Notes: generated by a model from the sequence alone, not told the origin. A stretch of DNA of 36,405 nt from an uncultured Phocaeicola sp. (GCA_944321015.1 CALUJS010000027.1:1-36405), one strand, 5' to 3'; counted from the first letter of the stretch, positions 16,945 to 26,091 are shown. Numbers and translations: made by a program.

Positions 16945-16952
16945 TACATTTG
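16945..16952 (+). promoter_or_regulatory. -7-like box directly before tilS
   Basis: TACATTTG matches TAnnTTTG but ends only 4 bases before the ATG at 16957, so transcription would begin at or next to the start codon. It may be chance or point to a leaderless mRNA. No -33 TTG at the right spacing. Confidence 0.3.
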
Positions 16953-16956
16953 CATC

Positions 16957-18300
16957 ATGTTTACGAAGAAGATAGCTGACTATATCACGGCCGCCCGGCT
17001 GATTCAGCCCGGACAGCGGGTGCTGGTGGCCTTGAGCGGGGGAGCCGATTCCGTGGCGTTGCTTTGCGTGCTGAAGCAACTGGGATACGGAGTGGAGGCT
17101 GTGCATTGCAATTTCCACCTGCGTGGCGACGAATCCGATCGCGACGAGGCTTTCGTGTGTCGTTTGTGCGCGGCCGGGGATGTGCCGCTGCAGGTGGTGC
17201 ATTTCGACACCTCGGCCTATGCGGTCCGTCGGAAAATATCCATCGAGATGGCTGCCCGCGAACTGCGCTATGAAGCCTTCGAGTCTCTGCGCCGCGAGCA
17301 TGGAGCCGATGTCATTGCCGTGGCCCACCATCGCGACGACAGTGTGGAGACCTTGCTCCTGAATCTCATCCGGGGCACGGGTGTCAACGGCCTGAAAGGC
17401 ATCCGTCCCCGTAATGGGAGGGTGGTGCGTCCGTTGCTGGCCGTGTCGCGCCGGGACATTCTGGATTATCTGAACGCTCTGGGGCAGGATTACGTGACCG
17501 ACAGCACGAACCTGCACGACGATTACGTGCGCAATAAAATCCGTCTGAATCTGCTCCCGCTGATGGAACAGATCAATCCCTCGGTGCGCGACGGACTGAT
17601 GGCCACGGCTTCGCGGTTGGCCGATGCGGCTGCTATATATAATAAGGTAATAGGGGAGGAGAAGGCGCGTGTGTCGACCCTCATGCCCGACGGCGGTCTG
17701 CGAATCGACCGGACGGCATGGCAGGCAAGCGACATTCCCGGCAGTTTGTTGTACGAGTTGCTTTCGCCCTATGGCTTCAATGTCGCTCAGGCGGAAGATG
17801 TGGCTTCGTCGGCTTTGCGCCCTTCCGGCCGCCGTTTCCGTTCGGCCACGCACGAACTGGTGTCCGACCGCGATTGCTGGTTGCTCTATCCGTTGTCTGT
17901 GGAAGCCGATTGTTCTTTCATGATACGTGAGCCGGATGGCGGGCAGGCATTGGCAGCCGGGGGCGGACATCTGACCTGGACGGTTTTCCGGCCCGATGAC
18001 GGATGGGAGGTGCCGCGTGACAAGCGCACGGCCTGTGTGGATGCCGACAAGCTGGCTTTTCCCCTGCTGGTGCGGCGTGTGGCGACCGGCGACCGGTTTG
18101 TGCCGTTTGGCATGAAGGGGCACAAGCTGCTGAGCGACTACATGACCGACCGCAAGTTTTCCCTCCGTCAGAAAGAGCGTCAGATGGTGGTGTGCAGTGC
18201 CGACGGGCGCATCGTGTGGCTGGTGGGCGAGCGAGTGGACGAGCGTTTCCGTGTGACGGATGCCACGCGGCGCGTGCTCCGCATGGACTACATGACATAA
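16957..18300 (+). CDS. tilS: tRNA(Ile)-lysidine synthase TilS
   Basis: ATP-dependent ligase that converts C34 of tRNA-Ile(CAU) to lysidine, letting it read AUA. The 447-residue protein has the N-type PP-loop ATP pyrophosphatase signature VALSGGADSVALL (SGGADS at 27-32), the AVHCNFHLRGDESDRDE and VAVAHHRDDSVETLLLNLIRGTG blocks, and NxxxDxxxDYVRNKIRLNLLP-type tRNA-binding sequence. The C-terminal TilS-C domain is present (VRRVATGDRFVPFGMKGHKLLSDYMTD ... IVWLVGERVDERFRV). Start MFTKKIADYI. It converges on rho, separated by a strong hairpin at 18303-18350. TilS is normally essential. Confidence 0.96.
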   Translation: MFTKKIADYITAARLIQPGQRVLVALSGGADSVALLCVLKQLGYGVEAVHCNFHLRGDESDRDEAFVCRLCAAGDVPLQVVHFDTSAYAVRRKISIEMAARELRYEAFESLRREHGADVIAVAHHRDDSVETLLLNLIRGTGVNGLKGIRPRNGRVVRPLLAVSRRDILDYLNALGQDYVTDSTNLHDDYVRNKIRLNLLPLMEQINPSVRDGLMATASRLADAAAIYNKVIGEEKARVSTLMPDGGLRIDRTAWQASDIPGSLLYELLSPYGFNVAQAEDVASSALRPSGRRFRSATHELVSDRDCWLLYPLSVEADCSFMIREPDGGQALAAGGGHLTWTVFRPDDGWEVPRDKRTACVDADKLAFPLLVRRVATGDRFVPFGMKGHKLLSDYMTDRKFSLRQKERQMVVCSADGRIVWLVGERVDERFRVTDATRRVLRMDYMT

Positions 18301-18302
18301 AA

Positions 18303-18350
18303 AGAAGAGGGTGTGCATTCTGTGTTTCTGATATGCACACCCTCTTTTCC
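18303..18350. terminator. Bidirectional terminator between tilS and rho
   Basis: A perfect 14-bp inverted repeat, AAGAGGGTGTGCAT (18305-18318) with ATGCACACCCTCTT (18333-18346), and a 14-base loop. A-rich sequence on the left and T-rich on the right suit termination of both convergent genes. Confidence 0.85.
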
Positions 18351-18371
18351 GGGGTTGATTAATGTTGTTTC

Positions 18372-20399
18372 TTAGGAATTCATGCTCAGGAGGAACTCCT
18401 CGTTGTTCTTGGTGTTCTCCATGTGGCTCTTGACATCGTTCATGGCCTCTATGGGGTTCATGTCCGAGAGGTAGCGGCGCAATATCCACATGCGGTCCAG
18501 GGTTTGCTTGTCGAGCAGCAGGTCGTCGCGCCGCGTGCTCGATGCCATGATGTTCACGGCCGGGAAGATGCGTTTGTTGGACAGGTTGCGGTCGAGCTGC
18601 AGCTCCATGTTGCCCGTGCCCTTGAATTCTTCAAAGATAACCTCGTCCATCTTTGAGCCGGTGTCGATGAGCGCCGTGGCGATGATGGTCAGCGAACCTC
18701 CGTTTTCGATGTTGCGTGCCGCGCCGAAGAAGCGTTTGGGCTTGTGCAGGGCATTGGCGTCCACACCGCCCGAAAGGACTTTGCCCGATGCCGGCGAAAC
18801 GGTGTTGTATGCGCGGGCCAGACGGGTGATGGAGTCGAGGAAGATGACTACGTCGTGTCCGCATTCTACCATGCGCTTGGCTTTTTCGAGCACGATGCCG
18901 GCTATCTTCACGTGGCGTTCGGCCGGTTCGTCGAAGGTGGAGGCGATGACTTCGGCGTTGACGCTGCGTGCCATGTCGGTCACTTCTTCCGGTCGTTCGT
19001 CGATGAGCAGCATAATCATGTACACTTCGGGGTGATTGGCGGCGATGGCGTTGGCAATGTCTTTCATCAGGATGGTCTTACCCGTTTTGGGCTGTGCCAC
19101 GATGAGGGCGCGCTGTCCTTTGCCGATGGGGGCAACCAGGTCGACCACGCGGGCTGACAGGTTGTCGTTGTACCCCTTGCACAGGTTGAACTTCTCGTCG
19201 GGGAAGAGCGGGGTCAGATGGTCAAAGGGAACACGATCGCGCACCACCGAGGGGTCTTTCCCGTTGATTTTCGACACCTTCACCAGGGGAAAGTATTTCT
19301 CGCCTTCCTTGGGCGGGCGTATGGTGCCTTCCACAACGTCGCCGGTTTTCAGGGCGAACAGCTTGATTTGCGATTGCGACACGTAGATGTCGTCGGGCGA
19401 AGAAAGGTAGTTGTAGTCCGACGAGCGCAGGAATCCGTATCCGTCTTGCATGATTTCCAGCACGCCGATGCCCGTCAGGATGTCTTCAAAGTCGTATTCC
19501 TGCATCTTCCGGTTGGGGAAGGGGCGTTCTTGCTGGAAGTTGTCGCCTGCGTGGTTGTTGTAATTGTTCTGATAGAAGGGCCGTTGCTGCTGATTGTTGT
19601 TATTGTACGGACGCTGTTGTTGGTTGTTGTTGCGGCGCGCTTTCTGATTGGGGTTCTGGTTGTTGGGCTGTGGCGCGACGGGCTGTTCCACTTTGGTCGC
19701 TTCAAATTTGGTCAGAAGTTCTGTGGGGATTTCGGCTTTCTCCGAGGGCAGGTCTTCTATGGGAATGAAGTCATCGGCCGGCGCTACAGTTTCTTCCGGT
19801 TGGGAGGAGGGTGTCAGTTCATCGCCTTCGTTGTCGTTGGGCGCTTCCAGTTCTTCGAGCACGGGCACCATTTTGCCTTTGTCTTCCACCACGTTGGGTG
19901 TGGTGCCATTTGCTGCTTCAACCTGAGATGCGCTTTCCTGTGTGGCTTTTTCCTTGGCTATGGTGGCTTTGTTCTTGCTTCCCGGTTTGCGTCCCCGTTT
20001 CTTGGGCGTGTTTTCGGCAGCAGGTTTTTCCGGGGTTTGCTCGGCTGTTTGTTGCGGTGTTTCTTCTGTCTTTTCCGGAGCTTTTGGGGTTGGTTGGGCC
20101 TTTTTGTCGGCAGCGTTTGGAGATTCTTCTAGTTTCTCCGTTTTGTCCTGGTTGGCCGTGTACACTTTTACGTTGGCATTTTCGTTGTTGTCCTTTTTTG
20201 CTATGCGCGAGCGTTTGCGTGGTTCTTTCTTCTTTTCGCTCTCAGCCTTTTTTGCCGCGCCGGCAATGGCTTGTTCGTCCAGGATTTTATAGACCAGTTC
20301 TTCCTTTTTGAAAGACGAGATTTTGGTAATACCCAGTTCTTGGGCAATGGTTTGCAGCTCCGACAGCGTTTTGTCGTTTAATTGAATGATGTTATACAT
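18372..20399 (-). CDS. rho: Transcription termination factor Rho with a long disordered N-terminal insert
   Basis: Hexameric RNA-dependent ATPase that releases RNA polymerase. I start it at 20399 ([20 protein letters not shown], 675 residues); the 14-residue extension to 20441 is not family-like. Order: Rho_N helical domain (about 1-43), a low-complexity insert of roughly 260 residues (first Lys/Glu/Pro-rich, then acidic, then Asn/Gln/Arg-rich with [20 protein letters not shown]), the RNA-binding OB fold ([20 protein letters not shown]), then the ATPase with Walker A AQPKTGKT and Walker [18 protein letters not shown]. coli Rho is about 420 residues; the excess is the insert. Such an insert in Bacteroides thetaiotaomicron Rho has been reported to drive phase separation. 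It is preceded by a long leader. Confidence 0.96.
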   Translation of the reverse strand: MYNIIQLNDKTLSELQTIAQELGITKISSFKKEELVYKILDEQAIAGAAKKAESEKKKEPRKRSRIAKKDNNENANVKVYTANQDKTEKLEESPNAADKKAQPTPKAPEKTEETPQQTAEQTPEKPAAENTPKKRGRKPGSKNKATIAKEKATQESASQVEAANGTTPNVVEDKGKMVPVLEELEAPNDNEGDELTPSSQPEETVAPADDFIPIEDLPSEKAEIPTELLTKFEATKVEQPVAPQPNNQNPNQKARRNNNQQQRPYNNNNQQQRPFYQNNYNNHAGDNFQQERPFPNRKMQEYDFEDILTGIGVLEIMQDGYGFLRSSDYNYLSSPDDIYVSQSQIKLFALKTGDVVEGTIRPPKEGEKYFPLVKVSKINGKDPSVVRDRVPFDHLTPLFPDEKFNLCKGYNDNLSARVVDLVAPIGKGQRALIVAQPKTGKTILMKDIANAIAANHPEVYMIMLLIDERPEEVTDMARSVNAEVIASTFDEPAERHVKIAGIVLEKAKRMVECGHDVVIFLDSITRLARAYNTVSPASGKVLSGGVDANALHKPKRFFGAARNIENGGSLTIIATALIDTGSKMDEVIFEEFKGTGNMELQLDRNLSNKRIFPAVNIMASSTRRDDLLLDKQTLDRMWILRRYLSDMNPIEAMNDVKSHMENTKNNEEFLLSMNS

Positions 20400-20841
20400 A
20401 GAAATAATCTTTTGTTCTCCTTCGTCTGATGGGTTTGCCAACAGGTCTGCGAGTGTAGCGAAGTTCGCTTGCTATCGTATCTACAGTGTTCCACATGACA
20501 CGTTTGCCACGGCGCAGCAAACGATGGAGAGCTTGTTTCTTAGATATTTATTGATTTGTAGATTGTGTCCGGTCTCAGGATAAGACCTTCTTCTTTGTAA
20601 ATTGTGAGGCAAAAGTAATGATAATATTGTAAAGCAGTGCTATCTGTTTCGGAAAAAATTGCCTTCGTCCCTATCTTTCTGCGGAGAAAAGAAGGCATTG
20701 ATGCCCGTCTCGGCCCAGCGGTAGTTGCTTAATGATGTTAAGGAATGCAAAAGGTAACGGAAACAATCCTTGTCGTGGTGGTTTATATATATAAAAGGTG
20801 TACCTTAGCGTTACAAATTGGTTTAACTAAAAAATAGAATT
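20400..20841. other. Divergent rho/ridA intergenic region with a long rho leader
   Basis: 442 bases with no convincing gene. For rho (minus) a -7-like box TACTTTTG at 20610-20617 implies a leader of about 200 bases. The leader contains a perfect 7-bp hairpin, CGTTTGC (20501-20507) with GCAAACG (20517-20523), 9-base loop, and a smaller AGCGA/TCGCT hairpin near 20457-20470. An imperfect TGCCTTC/GAAGGCA hairpin lies at about 20660-20697. For ridA a weak TACCTTAG box is at 20801-20808. Confidence 0.5.
20610..20617 (-). promoter_or_regulatory. Candidate -7 box for rho
   Basis: Reads TACTTTTG on the minus strand, a full match to TAnnTTTG, about 210 bases before the rho ATG. The -33 element is not clear. 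Confidence 0.4.
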
Positions 20842-21219
20842 ATGAAGAAAGTAATCGCAACGGAGAAAGCTCCGGCAGCAATCGGCCCTTACAGCCAAGC
20901 CATTGAAGCAAATGGTATGGTCTTTATGTCCGGACAAATTCCCATCAATCCCGCTACGGGTGAAGTGGTTGAAGGCGGCATCACCGAACAGACAACACAA
21001 GTGTTTGAGAACATCAAGAATGTGCTGGCCGAAGCAGGATTGACTACTGCCAATGTTGTGAAGACCACAGTATTCATGGCCGACATGTCGCTTTTTGCCG
21101 ACATGAATGCCGTATATGCCAAATATTTCGAGGGCGCATATCCCGCTCGTTCGGCAGTAGCCGTGAAGGGACTTCCCAAAGGCGTTCTGGTGGAAGTGGA
21201 ATGCATCGTAGTGAGATAA
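20842..21219 (+). CDS. ridA: RidA family reactive intermediate deaminase
   Basis: A 125-residue homotrimeric enamine/imine deaminase (YjgF/YER057c/UK114 family) that hydrolyses reactive 2-aminoacrylate-type products of PLP enzymes. Seen: the N-terminal AIGPYSQAIEANGMVFMSGQIP, DMNAVYAKYFEGAYPARSAVAV with the catalytic-site Arg, and the closing GVLVEVECIVVR with the conserved Glu/Cys. Length is normal and no export signal is present. It is the first gene of a tight run; the next gene begins 4 bases after its stop. Confidence 0.95.
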   Translation: MKKVIATEKAPAAIGPYSQAIEANGMVFMSGQIPINPATGEVVEGGITEQTTQVFENIKNVLAEAGLTTANVVKTTVFMADMSLFADMNAVYAKYFEGAYPARSAVAVKGLPKGVLVEVECIVVR

Positions 21220-21223
21220 CGCG

Positions 21224-22411
21224 ATGTATCTGTTACGTACCCATACCCAAAGGTTGATAACACTTGTATTGGCGTCGTTGACTCTTATTTGCGGCATACT
21301 TTATGTGTGCCGCAATTTATTATGGGAACGCGGATTTGAGATTGCGGATGAGTTGGGCGGCAACATATTTCCTTCGGCTATTCTGTCTACGGCCGCGACA
21401 AATGCCGAAATTTTGGTTCCGGCCGACAGCAATTATGTGGGCAAACCTTTGTCGGGCATAGCTCTTCGGGTTACACCGATACGTCCGAACAGCCGTGTGC
21501 GGGTGTTGATACAGGAATCGCCGTTCTTTGCCGAATCCATATCGGAATTTGTATTGGAGAAAGCCGGAACGGAATATACCGTCTATCCGGAGATTGTATG
21601 GAAATACGATGCTTTGAAGAACAATGTCCAATCCACGCCGCTCACATTCTCGGTCAGAATGGAGATGAATGGCGAGAGGCTTCCGGTGCGTACTTGGACT
21701 CTTTCGGTACGTAGCGTGAACGAATGTCTGTTGGGTTATCTGGACTCGCACAACAAGTTTCACGATACGAGCGTTTTCTTTGCCGCCTATGTGAATGAGG
21801 AGAATCCGCTGATAGACCAAGTGTTGCGCGAGGCTCTCAATACACGTATCGTAAAACGTTTCTGGGGCTATCAAGGAACGGCCGAGCAGGTTGACAGTCA
21901 GGTTTACGCCTTGTGGTACGCGCTTCAGAAACGTAATTTCAAATACAGTTCTATTTCAAACACCAGTTTGTCGTCAAACGTCGTGTTTGCCCAGCGGGTG
22001 CGGACGTTCGACGATGCCTTTGAGGCGGCCCAAATCAATTGTGTGGACGGTAGTGTCTTGTTTGCCTCGCTGCTGAAGGCCATCAATATCAATCCAATCT
22101 TGGTGCGCATTCCCGGGCACATGTTTGTGGGGTATTATACCGACAAGTCCCATCGCGATATGAATTTCCTGGAGACAACCCTGATAGGAGAGGTCGATTT
22201 GGACGACTTTTTCCCTGACGAGAAACTGGATTCCACGATGGTCGGCAAATCGCAGGCAGAGGTGTCGCGCCTCACATTTGACAAATCCAAGCAGTATGCC
22301 ACCCGCAAGTACAAGGAGAATGAAGCAAACATCCGCAGCAACAAACCGAACTACATGTTCCTCGAAATCTCCAAGGAAACACGGAGCCGAATCCAACCCA
22401 TAGGCAAATAG
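21224..22411 (+). CDS. Membrane-anchored transglutaminase-like superfamily protein
   Basis: A 395-residue protein with an uncleaved N-terminal membrane anchor (RLITLVLASLTLICGILYVC, 10-29), a beta-rich middle region and a C-terminal transglutaminase-like fold. Candidate catalytic residues are Cys273 (INCVDGSVLFASLLKA), His299 (IPGHMFVGYYTD) and an acidic third residue near Glu317 (MNFLETTLIG); the Cys-His spacing of about 26 and the helix after Cys resemble transglutaminase/cysteine-protease folds. The topology puts the domain in the periplasm. I cannot name the family or substrate. It sits 4 bases after ridA and 31 before the DUF3805/3806 gene. Confidence 0.75.
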   Translation: MYLLRTHTQRLITLVLASLTLICGILYVCRNLLWERGFEIADELGGNIFPSAILSTAATNAEILVPADSNYVGKPLSGIALRVTPIRPNSRVRVLIQESPFFAESISEFVLEKAGTEYTVYPEIVWKYDALKNNVQSTPLTFSVRMEMNGERLPVRTWTLSVRSVNECLLGYLDSHNKFHDTSVFFAAYVNEENPLIDQVLREALNTRIVKRFWGYQGTAEQVDSQVYALWYALQKRNFKYSSISNTSLSSNVVFAQRVRTFDDAFEAAQINCVDGSVLFASLLKAININPILVRIPGHMFVGYYTDKSHRDMNFLETTLIGEVDLDDFFPDEKLDSTMVGKSQAEVSRLTFDKSKQYATRKYKENEANIRSNKPNYMFLEISKETRSRIQPIGK

Positions 22412-22442
22412 CAACAAAACATACAAACCAAAAACGAAACAC

Positions 22443-23264
22443 ATGGATACAAAGAAATACATATCACCCGGCGGATGGTTCTCTCTGCAATATCCTGCCG
22501 CATGGAGTGAGTTTGAAGACGAGCCGGGGAGTTTTCTGTTTTACGACCCGGAGAAGTGGAGCGGCAATTTCCGCATATCGGCTTACAAAGACCGTTCATC
22601 GTCTTATGCCGAGGATGTCATGACCGATGAACTGCGGCGCAGCGACCAAGTCAAACCGGTACGAGTAGGACGTTGGAACTGTGCATACAGCTGCGAGACC
22701 TTTATGGAAGGCAATGAAGCCTACACTACTCATTTCTGGGTGACGGGCATGGGCAATGTGGCCGTTGAATGCAGCTTTACGGTGAGGAAAGGAACTTCGG
22801 TGGAGATAGCGGAGCAAATCATTGCCTCGCTGGACATTCGTGGCGACAAGCGCTATCCCACGGAATATATTCCCTTGCGTGTATTGGAGATAAACGAAAT
22901 CAATCAGGCTTATGATTGGACATCTTCCTTAATCAAGAAGACCCTGAAGAAAGATTTCACTGCTTCCGAACGCGACTTGCCCCACATGCAGACTCTGATT
23001 GACGAGGGCAAGTTGGGCCGACAGCACGAGGAGTGGCAAGCTTTGGGACTGACGTTCGGCGTGTTGCTGGTGAACGAGATGGACGGCATGGACTGGATGA
23101 CCGTTGTCGACGGGAGGAAGGAGTATCCCGCATTGCGTTTTGCCGACACGGACTTGGTGGTGTGTCCCATGAATCTTTTTGCCGACCGGATAAGCCGTGA
23201 CGAACGGTGTGATTTGAGAAAGGAATTCGAGCGAATCAAGACGGAAGTAGAGAAACGATTATAA
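22443..23264 (+). CDS. DUF3805/DUF3806 two-domain protein
   Basis: A 273-residue protein with an N-terminal domain resembling DUF3805 (YISPGGWFSLQYPAAWSEFEDEPGSFLFYDPEKWSGNFRISAYK) and a C-terminal domain resembling DUF3806 (VLLVNEMDGMDWMTVVDGRK ... ALRFADTDLVVCPMNLFADRI). This domain pair is known from Bacteroides proteins of unknown function; I recall the families by pattern and have not searched. No signal peptide is seen. Its TAA overlaps the ATG of the following ABC-F gene by one base (TAATG), a sign of translational coupling. Confidence 0.78.
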   Translation: MDTKKYISPGGWFSLQYPAAWSEFEDEPGSFLFYDPEKWSGNFRISAYKDRSSSYAEDVMTDELRRSDQVKPVRVGRWNCAYSCETFMEGNEAYTTHFWVTGMGNVAVECSFTVRKGTSVEIAEQIIASLDIRGDKRYPTEYIPLRVLEINEINQAYDWTSSLIKKTLKKDFTASERDLPHMQTLIDEGKLGRQHEEWQALGLTFGVLLVNEMDGMDWMTVVDGRKEYPALRFADTDLVVCPMNLFADRISRDERCDLRKEFERIKTEVEKRL

Positions 23265-25138
23265 TGGCAAATCCATATTTACAAGTTGACGGGCTGACCA
23301 AGTCGTTTGGCGACTTGCTGCTCTTTCGCGACATTTCGTTCGGTATAGCCGAAGGGCAGCGCATCGGCCTGATAGCCAAAAACGGCAGTGGCAAGACCAC
23401 ATTGTTGAACATTCTGGCCGGAAAAGAAGGATATGACGAGGGCGACATCGTGTTTCGCCGTGGCTTGAAGGTGGGCTATCTGGAGCAGTCGCCTGCCGCC
23501 TATCCTGCCGGCCTGACCGTGTTGGAGGCCTGTTTTTGTCATGGTAACGACACGGTGAACCTGATACGCGAATACGAGCGTTGCATGGAAACCCCCGGAA
23601 ATCCCGGGCTGGAAGATCTGCTTTCGCGCATGGATCATGCCGGAGCCTGGGATTATGAACGCAGGGCCAAACAAATCCTGTCGCAGCTCAAGATTCGTCA
23701 CTTTGACCAGCCCGTGGAGCAGCTCTCGGGCGGACAGCTGAAGCGCGTGGCCTTGGCCAATGTTCTGATAAATACTCCCGACTTGCTGATACTCGACGAG
23801 CCGACCAACCACTTGGACCTCGACATGACCGAGTGGCTGGAGGAATATCTGAGCCGGAGCACCTTGAGCCTGCTGATGGTGACGCACGACCGCTATTTCC
23901 TTGACCGCGTGTGCTCTGAAATCATCGAAATCGACAATCGGCAAATCTATTCTTATAAGGGAAATTACAGCTATTACCTGGAGAAGCGGCAAGAGCGCAT
24001 CGACGCGACCAATGCCGAAATAGCGCGTGCCAACAACCTCTATCGCACTGAGTTGGAGTGGATGCGTCGCATGCCGCAAGCCCGCGGTCACAAGGCGCGC
24101 TATCGCGAAGAAGCCTTCTACGAACTGGAGAAGGTGGCCAAGCAGCGCATGCAGCACCGCGAGGTGAAGCTCGACGTGAAAGCTTCCTACATCGGGTCGA
24201 AGATATTCGAGGCCGATCACCTCTGCAAGCGGTTTGGCGACGTGAAGATACTGGATGATTTCTCTTACACGTTTGCCCGATACGAGAAGATGGGCATCGT
24301 GGGCAACAACGGCACGGGCAAATCCACTTTCATCAAGATTCTCATGGGGCTGGAAAAGCCCGACAGTGGCACGATAGACATCGGCGAAACCGTCCGCTTC
24401 GGCTACTATTCGCAGGAAGGATTGCAGTTTGACGAACAGATGAAGGTCATCGACGTGGTGCAAAACATAGCCGAAGTCATCGAGCTGGGCAACGGCAAAC
24501 GCCTTACCGCCTCGCAGTTTCTGCAACACTTTCTGTTCACGCCCGAGACTCAGCACGGCTACGTCTACAAGCTCAGCGGCGGCGAACGGCGGCGCCTCTA
24601 CCTCTGCACCGTCTTGATGCGCAATCCCAATTTCCTCGTGCTCGACGAACCGACGAACGACCTCGACATCGTGACCCTGCAAGTGCTTGAAGAGTATTTA
24701 CAAAACTTCAAGGGATGCGTCATCGTGGTGAGCCACGACCGCTATTTCATGGATAAGGTTGTCGATCATCTGCTCGTGTTCAACGGTCAGGGCGACATAC
24801 GTGATTTTCCCGGCAACTATTCCGACTATCGCGAGTGGAAGGAGGCGCGTCGACAAAAGGAGAAAGAATCCGAAAACCCCGTACAGAAAGCTCCCCGTGT
24901 GCGTCAGAACGAGAACCGGAAACGCCGCATGACGTTCAAGGAACGCCGCGAGTTCGAACAGCTGGAACAGGAGATAGCCGCCCTCGAAACCGAAAAGGCA
25001 CAGCTGGAAGAAGCCTTGTGCAGTGGACTCCTCACGGTGGATGAGTTGACTGAAAAATCCAAACGATTACCCGTGCTCAACGATGAGCTGGACGCGAAGA
25101 CCATGCGCTGGCTCGAACTGAGCGAGTTGGACGGATAA
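23264..25138 (+). CDS. ABC-F family ATPase (Uup-like)
   Basis: A 624-residue soluble protein with two ABC cassettes and no membrane domain, the ABC-F layout of ribosome-associated factors. Cassette 1: Walker A AKNGSGKTT, signature LSGGQLKRVALAN, Walker B LLILDEPTNHLDLD. The linker (YLEKRQERIDATNAEIARAN ... RMPQARGHKARYREEAFYEL) is the P-site tRNA interaction motif region. Cassette 2: GNNGTGKST, LSGGERRRLYLC, LVLDEPTNDLDIV. A C-terminal basic/coiled-coil tail (KRRMTFKERREFEQLEQEI) is typical of Uup, which has been linked to ribosome rescue and DNA repair. It is translationally coupled to the upstream gene. A resistance role is not indicated by the sequence. Confidence 0.92.
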   Translation: MANPYLQVDGLTKSFGDLLLFRDISFGIAEGQRIGLIAKNGSGKTTLLNILAGKEGYDEGDIVFRRGLKVGYLEQSPAAYPAGLTVLEACFCHGNDTVNLIREYERCMETPGNPGLEDLLSRMDHAGAWDYERRAKQILSQLKIRHFDQPVEQLSGGQLKRVALANVLINTPDLLILDEPTNHLDLDMTEWLEEYLSRSTLSLLMVTHDRYFLDRVCSEIIEIDNRQIYSYKGNYSYYLEKRQERIDATNAEIARANNLYRTELEWMRRMPQARGHKARYREEAFYELEKVAKQRMQHREVKLDVKASYIGSKIFEADHLCKRFGDVKILDDFSYTFARYEKMGIVGNNGTGKSTFIKILMGLEKPDSGTIDIGETVRFGYYSQEGLQFDEQMKVIDVVQNIAEVIELGNGKRLTASQFLQHFLFTPETQHGYVYKLSGGERRRLYLCTVLMRNPNFLVLDEPTNDLDIVTLQVLEEYLQNFKGCVIVVSHDRYFMDKVVDHLLVFNGQGDIRDFPGNYSDYREWKEARRQKEKESENPVQKAPRVRQNENRKRRMTFKERREFEQLEQEIAALETEKAQLEEALCSGLLTVDELTEKSKRLPVLNDELDAKTMRWLELSELDG

Positions 25139-25169
25139 TCCCGGCTTTACGGCGGCGTTATCATTGCTT

Positions 25170-25257
25170 GCGTCTGTTCATATTTGCGCTCGTGAGCGCC
25201 GATATGGACAGGCGCAAGCCTGCATATGGCGGCTCGGCTCCCCGGATATTATCCCTC
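25170..25257. repeat. 22-bp tandem array, locus 3 (four degenerate units)
   Basis: Four contiguous 22-bp units start at 25170, 25192, 25214 and 25236. They are more diverged than at the other loci but keep an AT(A)T core and a GCGCTC/GGCTC tail in the same phase; for example, unit 3 opens GCAAGCCTGCATATGGCGGC against GCAAGCGCCCATATGTCCGC in locus 2. The array lies between the convergent ABC-F and engB genes. Confidence 0.75.
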
Positions 25258-25271
25258 GGACGTCGGCAAGA

Positions 25272-25874
25272 CTACGCTTGCAGCGACCGGTTGATGTTTT
25301 CGATATAGTCCAATACCTCTTGGCGTCCCAGCCGTTTCTCGGACGAAGTGATGAAGTGCGGGGGAAGTTCTTCCCATTGTTCGCTCAACCGGTTCAGATA
25401 GGCGGTTACGTTTTCGCGCACCCTTGTGGCGCTCAGCTTGTCGGCTTTGGTGAAGATGATGGCAAAGGGCACGCCGTTTTCGCCCAGCCACTCGATGAAC
25501 TCCAGGTCGATGCGCTGGGGCTCGTGGCGGCAGTCGATGAGCACGAACAGGCAAGTCAGCGCCTCGCGTTCCAGCACGTAGTTCTCAATGATTTGCTTCA
25601 GTCCTTCCTGCTGCTTCTTGCCCCGTTGGGCATAGCCGTATCCGGGCAGGTCCACCAGATACCATTGCTTGTTGATGAGGAAGTGGTTGATGAGCAGGGT
25701 CTTGCCCGGAGTCGATGAGGTCATGGCCAGCTTGTTGCGCCCGGTAAGCATGTTGATGAGGCTTGATTTGCCGACGTTGGAGCGTCCGATGAAAGCATAT
25801 TCGGGTAATCCGTCCTGCGGACACCGGTCGATGCGCGTGTTGCTGATTACGAATTCTGCACTTTTTATTTCCAT
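25272..25874 (-). CDS. engB: Ribosome biogenesis GTPase EngB (YsxC/YihA)
   Basis: A 200-residue TrmE-Era-like GTPase needed for late 50S subunit assembly. G1 is GRSNVGKSS (30-38), the switch region has Thr in STPGKT, G3 is DLPGYGYA, G4 is TKADK and the G5-like region is around ITSSEK. The length and the C-terminal ENINRSL helix fit the family. A matched promoter lies upstream (25917-25948). It converges on the ABC-F gene across the third 22-bp array. Confidence 0.95.
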   Translation of the reverse strand: MEIKSAEFVISNTRIDRCPQDGLPEYAFIGRSNVGKSSLINMLTGRNKLAMTSSTPGKTLLINHFLINKQWYLVDLPGYGYAQRGKKQQEGLKQIIENYVLEREALTCLFVLIDCRHEPQRIDLEFIEWLGENGVPFAIIFTKADKLSATRVRENVTAYLNRLSEQWEELPPHFITSSEKRLGRQEVLDYIENINRSLQA

Positions 25875-25916
25875 AAGCGGCTTTTTATGCGGGTGGATTA
25901 ATTAAGAATTGCGGTG

Positions 25917-25948
25917 CAAAGATACGACTAGAAAAGCAATGGCGCAAA
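25917..25948 (-). promoter_or_regulatory. Promoter of engB
   Basis: On the minus strand: TTTG (25945-25948), 20 bases, then TATCTTTG (25917-25924), about 43 bases before the engB ATG. A good Bacteroidetes -33/-7 match. Confidence 0.65.
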
Positions 25949-26091
25949 TCGGGTCTGTGTGATGTGCCGCGGCAATCCGGGCGGAAGGTCCGCCTCGATG
26001 TGCGGATTGGGCAGGCGCGTGGTTTCTACATGTTTTGCATGTCGGTTGCAGAAAAACGCGGCAAATGCTTCCCACTCCCGCATATTTTCCG

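Noticed and set aside
16936..18489. 517-codon minus-strand frame opposite tilS
   Set aside because: Antisense shadow; it also crosses the tilS/rho terminator.
23279..24682. 467-codon minus-strand frame opposite the ABC-F gene
   Set aside because: Shadow of the ABC-F reading frame; no family resemblance.
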